Of a stretch of 64,000 nt of DNA, positions 10,039 to 19,543 are shown piece by piece. Below the pieces are notes generated by a model. It ran no database searches and was not told the DNA's origin. It saw nothing but the letters and a program-made list of their open reading frames with translations. The position numbers and the translations under genes are program-made. This stretch comes from Thioflexithrix psekupsensis. Its GTDB lineage: Bacteria; Pseudomonadota; Gammaproteobacteria; Beggiatoales; Beggiatoaceae. The stretch lies in NCBI RefSeq assembly GCF_002149925.1, contig NZ_MSLT01000012.1:992001-1056000 (forward strand), read 5' to 3'. Position 1 is the stretch's first letter. The number at the start of each line of letters is the position of its first letter.

Positions 10039-11337
10039 TTAATTTTCAGGCAATTCAGAAATGTCCGGCGATTGATGCAAATTCTGCCCTAACATTTCCG
10101 GAGTCACTAAAACAATCCCCGTATCCGTGACATGAAACCGCGCCCGGTCAGCTTCGGCATTTTCTCCAATCACGGTATGCGGTGGGATTTCGCAGCCCTT
10201 ATCAATCACCGCATTACGAATGCGACAATGTCGGCCAATTTTCACATTCGGCAACACCACGCTGTCATTGAGGACGGAATAAGAATTAACGCTGACTTTG
10301 GAAAACAGCAGCGAATGATTCACTTGCGCCCCTGAAATAATACACCCACCCGACACCATCGAATCCACGGCCATGCCGCGCCGTCCTTCGTCGTTAAACA
10401 CAAATTTAGCCGGTGGCAATTGTTCTTGATACGTCCAAATCGGCCATTTTTCATCATACAAATCTAAGGGAGGAGTCACATCAACCAATTCCATATTGGC
10501 TTTCCAAAATGAATCCACTGTTCCCACATCGCGCCAATAGGCTTGCTTATTGTTCTGCACATCACGAAACGGGTAGGCATACACACGATGCGTATGAATC
10601 AAACGTGGAATCAAGTCCTTACCAAAATCACGGCTAGAGCCAGATTCTTTGGCATCTAAAATCAATTGTTCGTATAAAAACTTGGTGTTAAAAATATAAA
10701 CCCCCATCGAAGCCAACGCCACATCACTGCGTCCCGGTATTGGACGCGGATCGGCGGGTTTTTCCACGAATTCGACGATTCGCTGTTGATCATCCGTTCC
10801 CATGACTCCAAAACTGCTGGCTTCACCCAACGGCACTTCTAAGCACGCCACCGTTAAATCCGCTTTGTGTTCTAAATGCCACGCCAACATGGGGCCATAA
10901 TCCATTTTGTAAATGTGATCGCCCGCGAGAATTAACACATATTCGGGCTTATGGCTGCGAATAATGTCTAAGTTCTGATACACCGCATCGGCCGTGCCTA
11001 AATACCATGAATCCTCTAAACGTTGTTGTGCCGGTAATAACTCGACAAATTCACCAAACTCACCTCGCAAAAATCCCCAACCTTTTTGGATGTGACGAAT
11101 TAACGAATGGGCTTTATATTGCGTTAAAACCGCCACGCGACGAATCCCCGAATTAATGCAATTGGACAACGGAAAATCAATAATGCGAAATTTTCCCCCA
11201 AACGGCACGGCCGGTTTAGCCCGCCAATCCGTTAATTGTTTTAAACGCGAACCGCGTCCCCCCGCCAAAACCAATACTAAAGTATGGCGCGTTAAGCGAC
11301 TGATAAAACGGGCGTTATTTTGTTGTTCTACATTCAT
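10039..11337 (-). CDS. glgC: Glucose-1-phosphate adenylyltransferase
   Basis: GlgC makes ADP-glucose from glucose-1-phosphate and ATP, the controlled step of glycogen synthesis. The 432-residue product has the nucleotidyltransferase signature [20 protein letters not shown] and the [14 protein letters not shown] stretch. It also has the ADP-glucose site (EFVEKP near 200) and a C-terminal left-handed beta-helix with hexapeptide-like repeats ([18 protein letters not shown]). The start follows CAGGAGGC. No other glg gene is adjacent. It converges on rpmG across a shared terminator. Confidence 0.97.
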   Translation of the reverse strand: MNVEQQNNARFISRLTRHTLVLVLAGGRGSRLKQLTDWRAKPAVPFGGKFRIIDFPLSNCINSGIRRVAVLTQYKAHSLIRHIQKGWGFLRGEFGEFVELLPAQQRLEDSWYLGTADAVYQNLDIIRSHKPEYVLILAGDHIYKMDYGPMLAWHLEHKADLTVACLEVPLGEASSFGVMGTDDQQRIVEFVEKPADPRPIPGRSDVALASMGVYIFNTKFLYEQLILDAKESGSSRDFGKDLIPRLIHTHRVYAYPFRDVQNNKQAYWRDVGTVDSFWKANMELVDVTPPLDLYDEKWPIWTYQEQLPPAKFVFNDEGRRGMAVDSMVSGGCIISGAQVNHSLLFSKVSVNSYSVLNDSVVLPNVKIGRHCRIRNAVIDKGCEIPPHTVIGENAEADRARFHVTDTGIVLVTPEMLGQNLHQSPDISELPEN

Positions 11338-11535
11338 GATGCCTCCTGAGGTTATTTTGTGGTTTTAAATCACTTTTTTATTGGAAGAAATCACTGCAAG
11401 GGCAGGGCGATAAACCCATCACTCAACAGGGATAACTTTTGATGAACAGGGTGTTTGTTTTGGATTGAACCCAATACAACACCAAACAAACCGATGTGAT
11501 CATGTCTGATCATTCGGTTTTTCGACACGCCAATG

Positions 11536-12306
11536 CTAAGGCAACGCCATGGGCGAATCTGATTGCCATGTGGGTGGCGGTTGCTGTGGGCGATTCTCTT
11601 CGGAGCGGTAGTAACTGCCAGAAGGCTGCGCTTGCCACACGGGAGTCGGCGCGTAAGGATGGCGTGGCTCCGGCATCGCCCCCACCGCAGGCGACGATAA
11701 ACGAAACCCCGGAGACCATGACGGCGTAGACTCCATTTCCCCCCCCGGTTCTGCCGGCGGACGATAGCCATACACCGGCGGAACAGCCGCAAAATGATCC
11801 ACCGATTCGCGCAACGGTGGATGATACGATGAACCCGCTTGTGCCATGTAGGGCTTACTTGGCCAATTCTCATGGGCAGAGGAAAATTCTCGCTCTGGAT
11901 AATAAGGCATACCGGGAACTGGTTGAGTGTGGTACGGCTCTAATTCTGTGTTCGTTGGAGCTAAAGGACGGTAACGTGGGCCTTCAGGGGCAGGAACTCC
12001 AGAGGAATTCCATATTGTGCTGGGCGGAGGTTGATCGTGACGGTAACGCGAGACATCATGCCGATCTTGCCACATGGGCGCACTTTGCGGCCGATAAGGG
12101 GAAGTTTGAGGTGCTGAAGGTTGCGCATGATATTCTCCCGCCACCGCTCGCGGTACGTTTGGCGCGGGCAGATGTTGCACTGTGGAGGGCGCAGGAGGTG
12201 ACTCACTTCGCCACAGCAAAAATAACAACACGGCAATGACCCAAAACGGCCACGCAGAACGAGTAAATATCATTGAAAAATAAGGTTTTAAGGGTAACTG
12301 GTTCAC
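11536..12306 (-). CDS. Proline-rich membrane-anchored protein of unknown function
   Basis: I do not recognise this family. The 256-residue product has one hydrophobic segment near residues 18-31 (PFWVIAVLLFLLW). The rest is a low-complexity tail rich in Pro, Tyr, Ser, Gln and Glu, with motifs such as YRPP and PPPTW, consistent with an inner-membrane anchor and an extended periplasmic tail. The start is uncertain: a GTG at 12306 or an ATG at 12273 (MIFTRSAW) would both keep the membrane segment, and neither has a good ribosome site. No operon partner is evident. Confidence 0.55.
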   Translation of the reverse strand: MNQLPLKPYFSMIFTRSAWPFWVIAVLLFLLWRSESPPAPSTVQHLPAPNVPRAVAGEYHAQPSAPQTSPYRPQSAPMWQDRHDVSRYRHDQPPPSTIWNSSGVPAPEGPRYRPLAPTNTELEPYHTQPVPGMPYYPEREFSSAHENWPSKPYMAQAGSSYHPPLRESVDHFAAVPPVYGYRPPAEPGGEMESTPSWSPGFRLSSPAVGAMPEPRHPYAPTPVWQAQPSGSYYRSEENRPQQPPPTWQSDSPMALP

Positions 12307-12492
12307 GTTTTAACTCGATAAAAAATAAAATAAGCCACGACGTATTAAAAAATACGTCCATTTTAACATTCCCCTCTTGTGACTCCGCCCTTAGTGTAAA
12401 GGTGATGCTTGACAGTATAATGTCGGGTGCGATTGCTTTACTATAGCAGATATGCGGATGTTTCTGTTTACCTAATGCGTAGGTTTGAACTG

Positions 12493-13242
12493 ATGAATGA
12501 TGAACAATTATTGCGTTACAGTCGGCAAATTATGTTGCCGCAAGTGGATATTCGCGGACAAGAATCGCTGTTGCAGGCCACGGCGTTAATTATTGGTTTA
12601 GGTGGCTTGGGATCGCCGGTGGCAATGTATCTGGCAGCAGCGGGCGTGGGACGGTTGATATTGTGCGATTTTGATCGCGTCGATCTGTCCAATTTACAGC
12701 GACAGGTGATTCACGACAGCAGCCAATTGGAACAGTATAAGGTGGATTCGGCGGCGGTGCGTTTGCGGGCGTTAAATCCCGACGTGCAAATTGAAACCAT
12801 CACGACTCCCTTTGATGCCCATTCGCTGTCTCCCGCCGTTCAAGCAGCGACGGTGGTCATTGATTGTACAGATAATTTAACCACCCGTTTGGCGATCAAT
12901 AAATTGTGTGTGGATTTTTCTAAGCCGTTGATTTATGCGGCGGCGATTCGGATGGAAGGACAATTATCCGTTTTTCACCCCGCAACACTGGGAACGCCTT
13001 GTTATCGCTGTTTATATCCGCGTGATGATATGATTCAAGAGACGTGTACCCAAAGTGGTGTATTGGCTCCGATTGTGGGGATTATTGGCAGTTTGCAAGC
13101 CATAGAAGCCATGAAATGGATAATGGGTATTGGTCAAGTGTCATTAGGACGCTTGCACTTGTTAGATGCTTTACAAATGGAGTGGTGCGAGGTGAAATTG
13201 CAAAAAAATCCCACTTGTCCCGTTTGCGGCCATTTACCCTAA
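12493..13242 (+). CDS. moeB: MoeB/ThiF-type adenylyltransferase (E1-like)
   Basis: Enzymes of this family adenylate the C-terminal glycine of a ubiquitin-like sulfur carrier (MoaD or ThiS) for molybdopterin or thiamine synthesis. The 249-residue product has LRYSRQIMLPQVDIRGQESL, the ATP-binding GLGGLGSPV glycine loop near 38-46 and LSNLQRQVIH. Two CxxC pairs (CYRC and CPVC) should bind zinc, and CTQSGVLAPIVG includes the conserved cysteine. ATG at 12493 gives the family N-terminus; an upstream in-frame extension was discarded. MoeB and ThiF cannot be separated from sequence alone and the neighbours do not help. Confidence 0.88.
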   Translation: MNDEQLLRYSRQIMLPQVDIRGQESLLQATALIIGLGGLGSPVAMYLAAAGVGRLILCDFDRVDLSNLQRQVIHDSSQLEQYKVDSAAVRLRALNPDVQIETITTPFDAHSLSPAVQAATVVIDCTDNLTTRLAINKLCVDFSKPLIYAAAIRMEGQLSVFHPATLGTPCYRCLYPRDDMIQETCTQSGVLAPIVGIIGSLQAIEAMKWIMGIGQVSLGRLHLLDALQMEWCEVKLQKNPTCPVCGHLP

Positions 13243-13278
13243 TTTTTTTAAAATAACCAATTGCCTCATGATACGCTG

Positions 13279-13953
13279 ATGAGTAAAGAAATTGATAGAA
13301 TCTCAGAACAAATTGGCTGTTTAAATACGCCGATGATTCCCGCCACGCTGATTTCCACCAAAGGCACGCATTGCCATGTGTGGCAGTGTATTCGCACCTT
13401 AATCACCGAACAAGGGACGCAATATTTAGATTTTGTGATCAAATGCCATCACAGCCCTTGTGATTTTATGGAAATTAAAAGTTTAAAACGAGATTATGAC
13501 CGTCTAAAAAGATATTTAGGTGATATTATTCCCGATGCGCTTTTTGTGGCCACGGAAGTTAATGGCCAACCGAATGTTTTGGTCATGGCGATGACGTATA
13601 AACCATGGTTTAACGTGGCTAATCCCGGTAATGAAGCCGAAGTGATCCCTTTATTTCGTCGTTTGGAGCGGGCGCAAATTCAATTACGCCATTTTATTCA
13701 AGTCGCTTATCGGTGGTATGAAGAAGAAGGGCGCGTGATTGATTTATATGGCGTAGATAATTTGATTCTCGACCGCAATCAATCGCTGCATTATATCGAT
13801 AGTTTTACGGTATTTTTCTATGAAGATTTGTTGAAAATTATCGACGATGACAGTACGGGATTAAAGGAAAAAATTGATCTGTCATTAAGGCGTTTAGATT
13901 ATTTAGATTATGTGTTAAAAGCCTCTGAGAAAAAATTAATTGCGATTGATTAA
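13279..13953 (+). CDS. Protein of unknown function, possibly kinase-like
   Basis: I do not recognise this 224-residue cytoplasmic protein. It has no signal peptide or membrane segment. The stretch DLYGVDNLILDRNQSLHYIDS resembles the catalytic-loop and metal-binding pattern (D-x4-N-x-D ... D) of distant protein-kinase-like folds such as YrbL, and DFVIKCHH could be the strand carrying the ATP lysine. That is a weak resemblance and no glycine-rich loop is clear. It follows moeB closely and precedes guaA by 49 bases. ATG at 13279 is preferred to an earlier TTG. Confidence 0.6.
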   Translation: MSKEIDRISEQIGCLNTPMIPATLISTKGTHCHVWQCIRTLITEQGTQYLDFVIKCHHSPCDFMEIKSLKRDYDRLKRYLGDIIPDALFVATEVNGQPNVLVMAMTYKPWFNVANPGNEAEVIPLFRRLERAQIQLRHFIQVAYRWYEEEGRVIDLYGVDNLILDRNQSLHYIDSFTVFFYEDLLKIIDDDSTGLKEKIDLSLRRLDYLDYVLKASEKKLIAID

Positions 13954-14002
13954 TGAGCAGTGGCAAATCGGTTGTTTTATCTTGTTATTTTGAGAAAATT
14001 TC

Positions 14003-15583
14003 ATGTCTAATAATATTCACCAACATCGTATTTTAATTCTTGATTTCGGTTCTCAATACACCCAATTGATTGCGCGGCGGGTGCGAGAAATTGGCGTGTA
14101 TTGTGAAATTCACAGTTATGATATGTCTAGCGATGCCATTCAAGCCTTTAATCCGAAAGGAATTATTTTATCAGGCAGTCCTGAATCCGTGAATGATCAC
14201 ACCGTCGGCTATCATGCGCCAGAGATTGTTTTTCAATTATCTATTCCTGTGTTGGGTATTTGTTATGGAATGCAAACGATGGCTGCTCAATTAGGTGGTC
14301 AAGTCAGTGGTTCTTCCCTGCGGGAATTCGGTTATGCGCAAATTCGGGCGCGAGGCCATTCGGCGTTATTGCGCGATATTCAAGACAGTACAAATGAACA
14401 AGGACATGGCTTATTAGAAGTGTGGATGAGTCATGGGGATAGAGTGGAACAATTACCGCCCAATTTTATCTGCATTGCTTCTTCAGATAACGCGCCTATT
14501 GCGGCGATGGCGGATGAAACGCGCCAGTTTTACGGGGTACAATTTCATCCCGAAGTGACGCATACTTTACAAGGTAAAGCAATTTTACAACGTTTTGTTT
14601 TAGACATTTGTCAATGTGAAGCCTTATGGAATGCGAATAATATTATTGAAGATAGCCTGATTCAGATTCGGCAATTAGTGGGCAAAGAAGCGGTGTTATT
14701 GGCTTTATCGGGCGGTGTTGATTCTTCAGTGGTTGCGGCGTTATTACACCGTGCGATTGGTGAGCAATTAACCTGCATTTTTGTCGATAATGGTTTATTG
14801 CGTTTAAATGAAGCCGATCAAGTCATGGCGACTTTTGCGCAACATTTAGGCGTGCGCGTGATTAAAGTGGATGCACAAGCGCGTTTTCTTTCTGCATTAG
14901 CGGGCGTGGCTGATCCTGAAGAAAAACGCAAAATTATTGGGCGTTTATTTATCGATATTTTTGAAGAACAAGCGCGTCAATTAAACGCAATTCAATGGTT
15001 AGCCCAAGGGACAATTTACCCTGATGTGATTGAATCGGCAGGCGCGAAATCGGGTAAAGCGCATGTGATTAAATCGCACCATAATGTCGGTGGATTGCCA
15101 GAGCGAATGCAGTTGAAATTAATTGAGCCATTACGCGAATTATTTAAAGATGAAGTGCGTCAATTGGGTTTAACCTTAGGTTTGCCGGCTGAAATGGTAT
15201 TTCGTCATCCTTTTCCGGGGCCGGGGTTGGGCGTGCGGATTTTGGGCGAAGTGCGGGAAGAATATGCGGATATTTTGCGCCGTGCGGATGCGATTTTTAT
15301 TGAAGAATTGCATCAATCGGGTTGGTATTCTAAGGTCAGTCAAGCCTTTGCAGTATTTTTACCGGTGCGTTCGGTGGGCGTGATGGGCGATGCACGGCGA
15401 TACGATTACGTGGTGGCTTTGCGTGCAGTGGAAACGATTGATTTTATGACGGCACGCTGGGCGCATTTGCCTTATGAATTATTAGAGCGGGTATCAAATC
15501 GCATTATTAACGAAGTCAACGGCATTTCCAGAGTTGGCTACGATATTTCTAGTAAACCCCCTGCGACAATTGAATGGGAATAG
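14003..15583 (+). CDS. guaA: GMP synthase (glutamine-hydrolysing)
   Basis: GuaA converts XMP to GMP with glutamine and ATP. The 526-residue product has a class I glutamine amidotransferase domain ([10 protein letters not shown], Cys87; QFHPEVTHT) and an ATP pyrophosphatase domain with the PP-loop LSGGVDSSV near 234. The C-terminal dimerisation domain ends in the family-typical PPATIEWE. guaB, the preceding step, lies 45 kb away at 60438 rather than next to it, so the usual guaBA operon is split here. Confidence 0.98.
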   Translation: MSNNIHQHRILILDFGSQYTQLIARRVREIGVYCEIHSYDMSSDAIQAFNPKGIILSGSPESVNDHTVGYHAPEIVFQLSIPVLGICYGMQTMAAQLGGQVSGSSLREFGYAQIRARGHSALLRDIQDSTNEQGHGLLEVWMSHGDRVEQLPPNFICIASSDNAPIAAMADETRQFYGVQFHPEVTHTLQGKAILQRFVLDICQCEALWNANNIIEDSLIQIRQLVGKEAVLLALSGGVDSSVVAALLHRAIGEQLTCIFVDNGLLRLNEADQVMATFAQHLGVRVIKVDAQARFLSALAGVADPEEKRKIIGRLFIDIFEEQARQLNAIQWLAQGTIYPDVIESAGAKSGKAHVIKSHHNVGGLPERMQLKLIEPLRELFKDEVRQLGLTLGLPAEMVFRHPFPGPGLGVRILGEVREEYADILRRADAIFIEELHQSGWYSKVSQAFAVFLPVRSVGVMGDARRYDYVVALRAVETIDFMTARWAHLPYELLERVSNRIINEVNGISRVGYDISSKPPATIEWE

Positions 15584-15595
15584 GGTTGTGGGTCT

Positions 15596-15712
15596 GAACT
15601 TGTAAAAGAACCTCATTTTTTCAGTATTCGACAAGGAAAAATCAATAACTTACGAACGAAAAAATGGTGTTTTTGGAAGTTCTTTTACAGGCTGGGCATG
15701 TGGGAACGAGGG
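15596..15712. repeat. Small inverted-repeat element, family 1, copy A
   Basis: Inner inverted repeats TGTAAAAGAACC and GTTCTTTTACAG enclose an AT-rich core, with an outer right end CATGTGGGAACGAG. The core matches the reverse complement of the copy at 17325-17464 for most of its length. The outer left end is degenerate. It has no coding capacity and looks like a non-autonomous element (MITE). Confidence 0.8.
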
Positions 15713-15771
15713 AAACCGCCTTCGGCACATCCCCACTACCGATTCCGGTCAAGAGCGGCTTAGATCGAGCC

Positions 15772-15801
15772 TTGACTACCCACTCAGACGGGGGCTATAC
15801 T
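15772..15801 (+). promoter_or_regulatory. Promoter for the tandem-repeat protein gene
   Basis: TTGACT (15772-15777) and TATACT (15796-15801) are 18 bases apart, 50 bases before the ATG at 15851. Confidence 0.5.
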
Positions 15802-15850
15802 TCTGTGTAGATGGTTGGATTTCCTATACTTTCTTTTAAAGAGAACCTTA

Positions 15851-17248
15851 ATGTTTAAAGTATTCATTGTTCACCGACGCGAGCAGGTCTCACGTCTCGT
15901 GTCTTTCATTGTGCAAGCGTTATATGTCGCACAAGAAAGACATGCCGCGCTATATGTAAAACTAAATTTTATAACACTACTCATTATATGTATTCTAACC
16001 CCAGTTAATGCTGATAGTCTTATCGGCTATCGTTGGCAGCCTGTTTCAGGGACAGAGGAAATAATGCTGATAGACCCTAACACAGGAATAACCTCCAGTC
16101 TAGCAACAATTGATATTAATTGGGTTATGCAGGGTGCCGGGTTTTCTGTAGACTCTGATAATCATAAGGCCTATTTTTATGGTCAAAAAGATGGAGAACT
16201 CTCATGGCGGTTATACACAGTTGACCTCATAACAGGAACTACCAGTTATGTATCTATAGATGATGTCGGACAAGGTGGTTTTGATTTCGATACATATTAG
16301 CCTGACAAACTTATCGGTTATCGTTGGCATGGAGAACCTGTTTCAGGGACAGAGGAAATAATTTCAATAGACCCTAGCACAGGAATAACCTCCAGCCTAG
16401 CAACAATTGATATTGATTGGGTTATGCAGGGTGCCGGGTTTTCTGTAGACTCTGATAACCATAAAGCCTATTTCTATGGTCAAAAAGATGGAGAATCCTC
16501 ATGGCGGTTATACACAGTTGACCTCATAACAGGAACTACCAGTTATGTATCTATAGATGATGTCGGACAAGGTGGTTTTGATTTCGATACATATCAGCCT
16601 GACAAACTTATCGGTTATCGTTGGCATGGAGAACCTGTTTCTGGAACAGAGGAAATAATTTCAATAGACCCTAGCACAGGAATAACCTCCAGCCTAGCAA
16701 CAATTGATATTGATTGGGTTATGCAGGGTGCCGGGTTTTCTGTAGACTCTGATAACCATAAAGCCTATTTCTATGGTCAAAAAGATGGAGAATCCTCATG
16801 GCGGTTATACACAGTTGACCTCATAACAGGAACTACCAGTTATGTATCTATAGATGATGTCGGACAAGGTGGTTTTGATTTCGATACATACCAGCCTGTT
16901 ATCAACGTCTCACAATGCGCAACCTTTAATCTGTTTGCAACGCCGCCAGCACCGCAGTTGTTTTTGCCGTGTGTGCAGGTGGGAGCTGTGTATCAGGTGG
17001 GGATGAATTTGATTGCTGTTGATCCGTCGTTGCGCTTTGAAGTAGACCCGACTACTTTGCTGCCACCCAATCCACCCGATTTGATACCAACAGGACAATG
17101 TGCGGTGTTTCCAGACCCTGCTGCACCTGCATTGAATCATCTGCGGATTAATTGTTTGCAAATTGGTGATCAAACCTATTGGGTAGATTTGGTGTTGACT
17201 TCAGTCATACCCACTATTCAATTTGATGTAGTGGGTTTTGGTCAATAA
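15851..17248 (+). pseudogene. Secreted tandem-repeat protein interrupted by an in-frame TAG
   Basis: One reading frame runs from 15851 to 17248, broken only by TAG at 16298-16300. The other two repeats have CAG or the same Gln codon at that spot, so a single C-to-T change explains it. The intact product would be about 465 residues. It would have a long basic N-terminus with a signal-like hydrophobic stretch (FITLLIICILTPVNA), then three repeats of 97-99 residues (DNA at 16013-16303, 16304-16600, 16601-16897) starting LIGYRW and ending GFDFDTYQP. The C-terminal part holds two related cysteine-bearing beta-rich segments. Repeats 2 and 3 are nearly identical in DNA. Function is unknown; a beta-propeller-like surface protein is a guess. 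Confidence 0.75.
16013..16897 (+). repeat. Three tandem coding repeats of about 297 bp
   Basis: Units 16013-16303 (291 bp), 16304-16600 (297 bp) and 16601-16897 (297 bp). Unit 1 lacks six bases (the HGE region after YRW) and has drifted slightly. Units 2 and 3 differ at only a few positions, which suggests recent duplication or gene conversion. Confidence 0.95.
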
Positions 17249-17269
17249 GTAAACTTTGCTTAAAAATCC

Positions 17270-17303
17270 AAAACGGCGCGGATGAAGGTCTGCGCCGTTT
17301 TTT
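17270..17303 (+). terminator. Terminator after the tandem-repeat gene
   Basis: Stem AACGGCGC pairs with GCGCCGTT, followed by a T run. It lies about 20 bases after the stop codon. Confidence 0.8.
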
Positions 17304-17324
17304 GTTCCCTTGCACCAGCGTAGG

Positions 17325-17464
17325 TTTATCTCGTTCCCCACATGTCGCGCTTGTAAAAGAACTCCTAAAAACACCATTTTTTCGTTTGTAACTTATTGAT
17401 TTTCAATATAGAATACTGAAAAATGAGGTTCTTTTACAGCCTCAGCATGTGAGAACGAGATAAA
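17325..17464. repeat. Small inverted-repeat element, family 1, copy B
   Basis: Ends TTTATCTCGTTC and GAACGAGATAAA are inverted repeats. They are followed inward by ACATG and a second inverted block (GTAAAAGAACT / AGTTCTTTTAC). The core is the reverse complement of copy A at 15596-15712, so A and B flank the tandem-repeat gene in opposite orientation. The right part of this element belongs to the 164-bp direct repeat found again at 21698. Confidence 0.85.
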
Positions 17465-17481
17465 TATCTTAATTAAAGATA

Positions 17482-18612
17482 TACCAAAATTATGTGAGAT
17501 ATAAAAACAAATTAAGTTCTAATATCTAGCTAGATATTAGGTATAAGATACTGTTTAATTTTATTAAACTTAAACACTTTACCTGACAAAAAGGTCTCAA
17601 ACATACTAGTGACTTCTTTAAAGCTTGATAGACGATGAAAATTCTTTCTGACCCAATTCTTACCTTGAAGCCAAATATCCTCGACTGGATTTTGCTCTGG
17701 GGCATTGGGCGCAAATCTTAATAAACGAACTTTCCATTCTGATTCTGGAAGTCCCCCATTTAATTTCTCTAAATAAGTTCTTAAACCTTCAGAACGATGA
17801 TAACTTGCACCATCCCAAATAATCACATGACGGGCTTCTTTATATCTGTAAATGAGCCAGTTAATAAAGTCTATCGTATATTTTGTATCAGCTTTCTTTG
17901 CCCTATCTAAAATAAATTCTCCCGTATAAATATTCACCGCTCCATACCACGTTTGAGAAGTGCGATAATTACTCATCTTTATTGACGTTCTTTCTCCTTT
18001 TTTCGACCAAACATAACCACAAATATCTCCCCACAACTGATGGCTTTCGTCTTGCATCCAGTACATTACCTCTCCACTTTCTATCTGTTCACGCTCCTTA
18101 TCTATTAAATCCTTAATCTCTTTTTTTTTAGCTTCTACTTTTACCTCATCTTTTGCCGAATTCTCTTTGTGTGTCTTCTTATAACTTAAATTCGCTTCTT
18201 CTAATAATTTAGTATAAGAAGTATTTGAAGAATAGAAAACATCATACTCCTCTTTTAAGTATCTCTTTAGTTCCTCTATTGTTATTGTCTTCTTTTCTTG
18301 TATCCAATTAATCACATCTTCTCGTTCACGCGGCTTTAAATACCCTGGTGAGCCTTTATACGCTAACTTTAATCCTTCAACCCCTGACGCTAAATAAATG
18401 GCTTTCCATTTATCCACAAATTGCACACTGACACAATACGCTAAAGCCGCTTCCGCACGCACAAAACCAAGCAAAGACATTCTTACTGCCATCGCTCGCT
18501 TCACTTCTCTCGCCTCACCTGTTGACATTAACTCTTCTAAATCTTCATATCTTTTGTTCATTATTCTCTCCTATTTGAAAAGTATTATTATACGACTCTG
18601 AAAAAATTGGTA
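17482..18612 (-). mobile_element. IS630-family insertion sequence with TA target duplication
   Basis: A 1131-bp element with imperfect inverted ends (TACCAAAATTAT left; the right end reads TACCAATTTTTT on the other strand). It is flanked by TA on both sides (17480-17481 and 18613-18614). TA duplication and a single transposase gene are typical of IS630/Tc1-mariner elements. The empty site survives at 21698-21861, where the same flanking sequence is continuous with one TA at 21754-21755, so the element boundaries are defined directly. A 22-bp perfect palindrome (half-site CTAATATCTAG, 17519-17540) spans the transposase stop codon. Confidence 0.93.
17530..18561 (-). CDS. IS630-family transposase (DDE)
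   Basis: A 343-residue cut-and-paste transposase. The N-terminal part (about 1-130) is helix-turn-helix DNA-binding sequence. The catalytic domain shows D171 in MQDESH, D250 in IIWDGASYH and E294 in PNAPEQNPVEDIW, the DDE triad in the spacing and context of IS630 transposases. The frame is intact, so the element may be active. ATG follows GGAGAGAATA on the minus strand. There is no programmed frameshift, unlike some IS630 members. Confidence 0.95.
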   Translation of the reverse strand: MNKRYEDLEELMSTGEAREVKRAMAVRMSLLGFVRAEAALAYCVSVQFVDKWKAIYLASGVEGLKLAYKGSPGYLKPREREDVINWIQEKKTITIEELKRYLKEEYDVFYSSNTSYTKLLEEANLSYKKTHKENSAKDEVKVEAKKKEIKDLIDKEREQIESGEVMYWMQDESHQLWGDICGYVWSKKGERTSIKMSNYRTSQTWYGAVNIYTGEFILDRAKKADTKYTIDFINWLIYRYKEARHVIIWDGASYHRSEGLRTYLEKLNGGLPESEWKVRLLRFAPNAPEQNPVEDIWLQGKNWVRKNFHRLSSFKEVTSMFETFLSGKVFKFNKIKQYLIPNI

Positions 18613-18720
18613 TAGAATTCATAAAGCCTTTATTTTGTCTGCATCAAAATTTTTAGAATTTTCAGAATTGGAACGAATCAATTTCATTAATTCTTTCATT
18701 CTGAACATTCTGATTGTGAC

Positions 18721-19001
18721 AAAAATTTTATGAATGATTGAATGACTGACTCCTAATCCACTGGTGATCTTGTCATTGCTTGGAAATTATAGAAGGGTAA
18801 ACTGTTAAACGTAAAACTGGCAGTAATAGGCTCTAATGAATGGAAATGCTATGGCGGGCGCATTGACCGTTAAAACAAAACACAAACCAGCCTCACAAAT
18901 TTAACACATTATAATCAATGAGTTAATTTCAGTATGGACTCTCAACTTCTGCTTTGTCCGCGCAAACAAGTAACATGTTTTTTCAGTGAGGAAACTTGAG
19001 T
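18721..19001. other. Intergenic region before yfiR, with a repeat fragment
   Basis: No gene is visible. The segment 18884-18951 (CACAAACCAG ... TTATAATCAATGAGTTA ... CTCTCAA) resembles the right end of the element at 35415-35619. It is probably a decayed copy. It also forms the upstream region of the yfiR-like gene. Confidence 0.5.
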
Positions 19002-19532
19002 ATGTTAAAACAATTGCTCGCCATATTCGCATTGGCTTTGAGTGTCCCTGCACTGGCACTGGATGCCGCCAAAGAATACGAAATAAAAGCCGCGTTTTTG
19101 TTCAATCTCAGTTCTTTTATCACCTGGCCAGCGCATCATTTCACCGGAGAAAACCGTGCGTTTGACATTTGCGTGTTGGGTGCTGACCCTTTCGGCGAAC
19201 GCTTGGATGTGATTACTGTCGGGCAGAAAGTCGGCGAACATCCAGTCACGGTGCGCCGGGTGGCGGCGGTCGGCGAAGTGGCAGCATGTCATTCGGTGTT
19301 TATCAGCGCATCGGAAAATTCGCGCTTGCAGGCGATTTTTGCCGAATTGAAGTATAAGCCGGTATTGACCGTCAGCGATATAGACAATTTTGTCGTGCGA
19401 GGCGGCATGGTGCAGTTTTTCCCACGCGATAACAAAATTCGCCTAATGCTTGACCCAGAGGCATTTACCGATGCAGGTCTCAAACCCGGCGCAAATTTGA
19501 TGCGGGTTGCACACATCGTCAATGGCAAATAA
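19002..19532 (+). CDS. YfiR/DUF4154 family periplasmic protein
   Basis: The 176-residue product has a signal peptide (MLKQLLAIFALALSVPALA) and the DUF4154 pattern KEYEIKAAFLFNLSSFITWP, FDICVLGADPFG, and a C-terminal VRGGMVQFFPRDNKIRLML. In Pseudomonas YfiR is a periplasmic inhibitor of a diguanylate cyclase. In many other bacteria, as here, it precedes a TonB-dependent receptor by a few bases (11 here). The cyclase or histidine kinase that often completes the set is absent. ATG at 19002 is chosen over TTG at 18996 for spacing from GTGAGG. Codon use is GC-richer than the surroundings. Confidence 0.9.
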   Translation: MLKQLLAIFALALSVPALALDAAKEYEIKAAFLFNLSSFITWPAHHFTGENRAFDICVLGADPFGERLDVITVGQKVGEHPVTVRRVAAVGEVAACHSVFISASENSRLQAIFAELKYKPVLTVSDIDNFVVRGGMVQFFPRDNKIRLMLDPEAFTDAGLKPGANLMRVAHIVNGK

Positions 19533-19543
19533 GGGATAACACC

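Larger units (their letters stand above)
17424..18720. repeat. Direct repeat DR1 (164 bp), interrupted by the IS630 element
   Basis: The two halves 17424-17481 and 18615-18720 together match 21698-21861 with about four mismatches by eye. The interruption is the 1131-bp insertion sequence plus one copy of the TA target duplication. Confidence 0.9.

Noticed and set aside
11391-11873. 160-codon minus-strand frame overlapping the proline-rich gene
   Set aside because: The translation is Arg/His-rich without domain features and overlaps the better candidate in another phase.
11817-12239. 140-codon plus-strand frame opposite the proline-rich protein gene
   Set aside because: The minus-strand product has a clear membrane segment and coherent proline-rich composition. 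The plus-strand frame looks like its antisense shadow, though neither has a known family.
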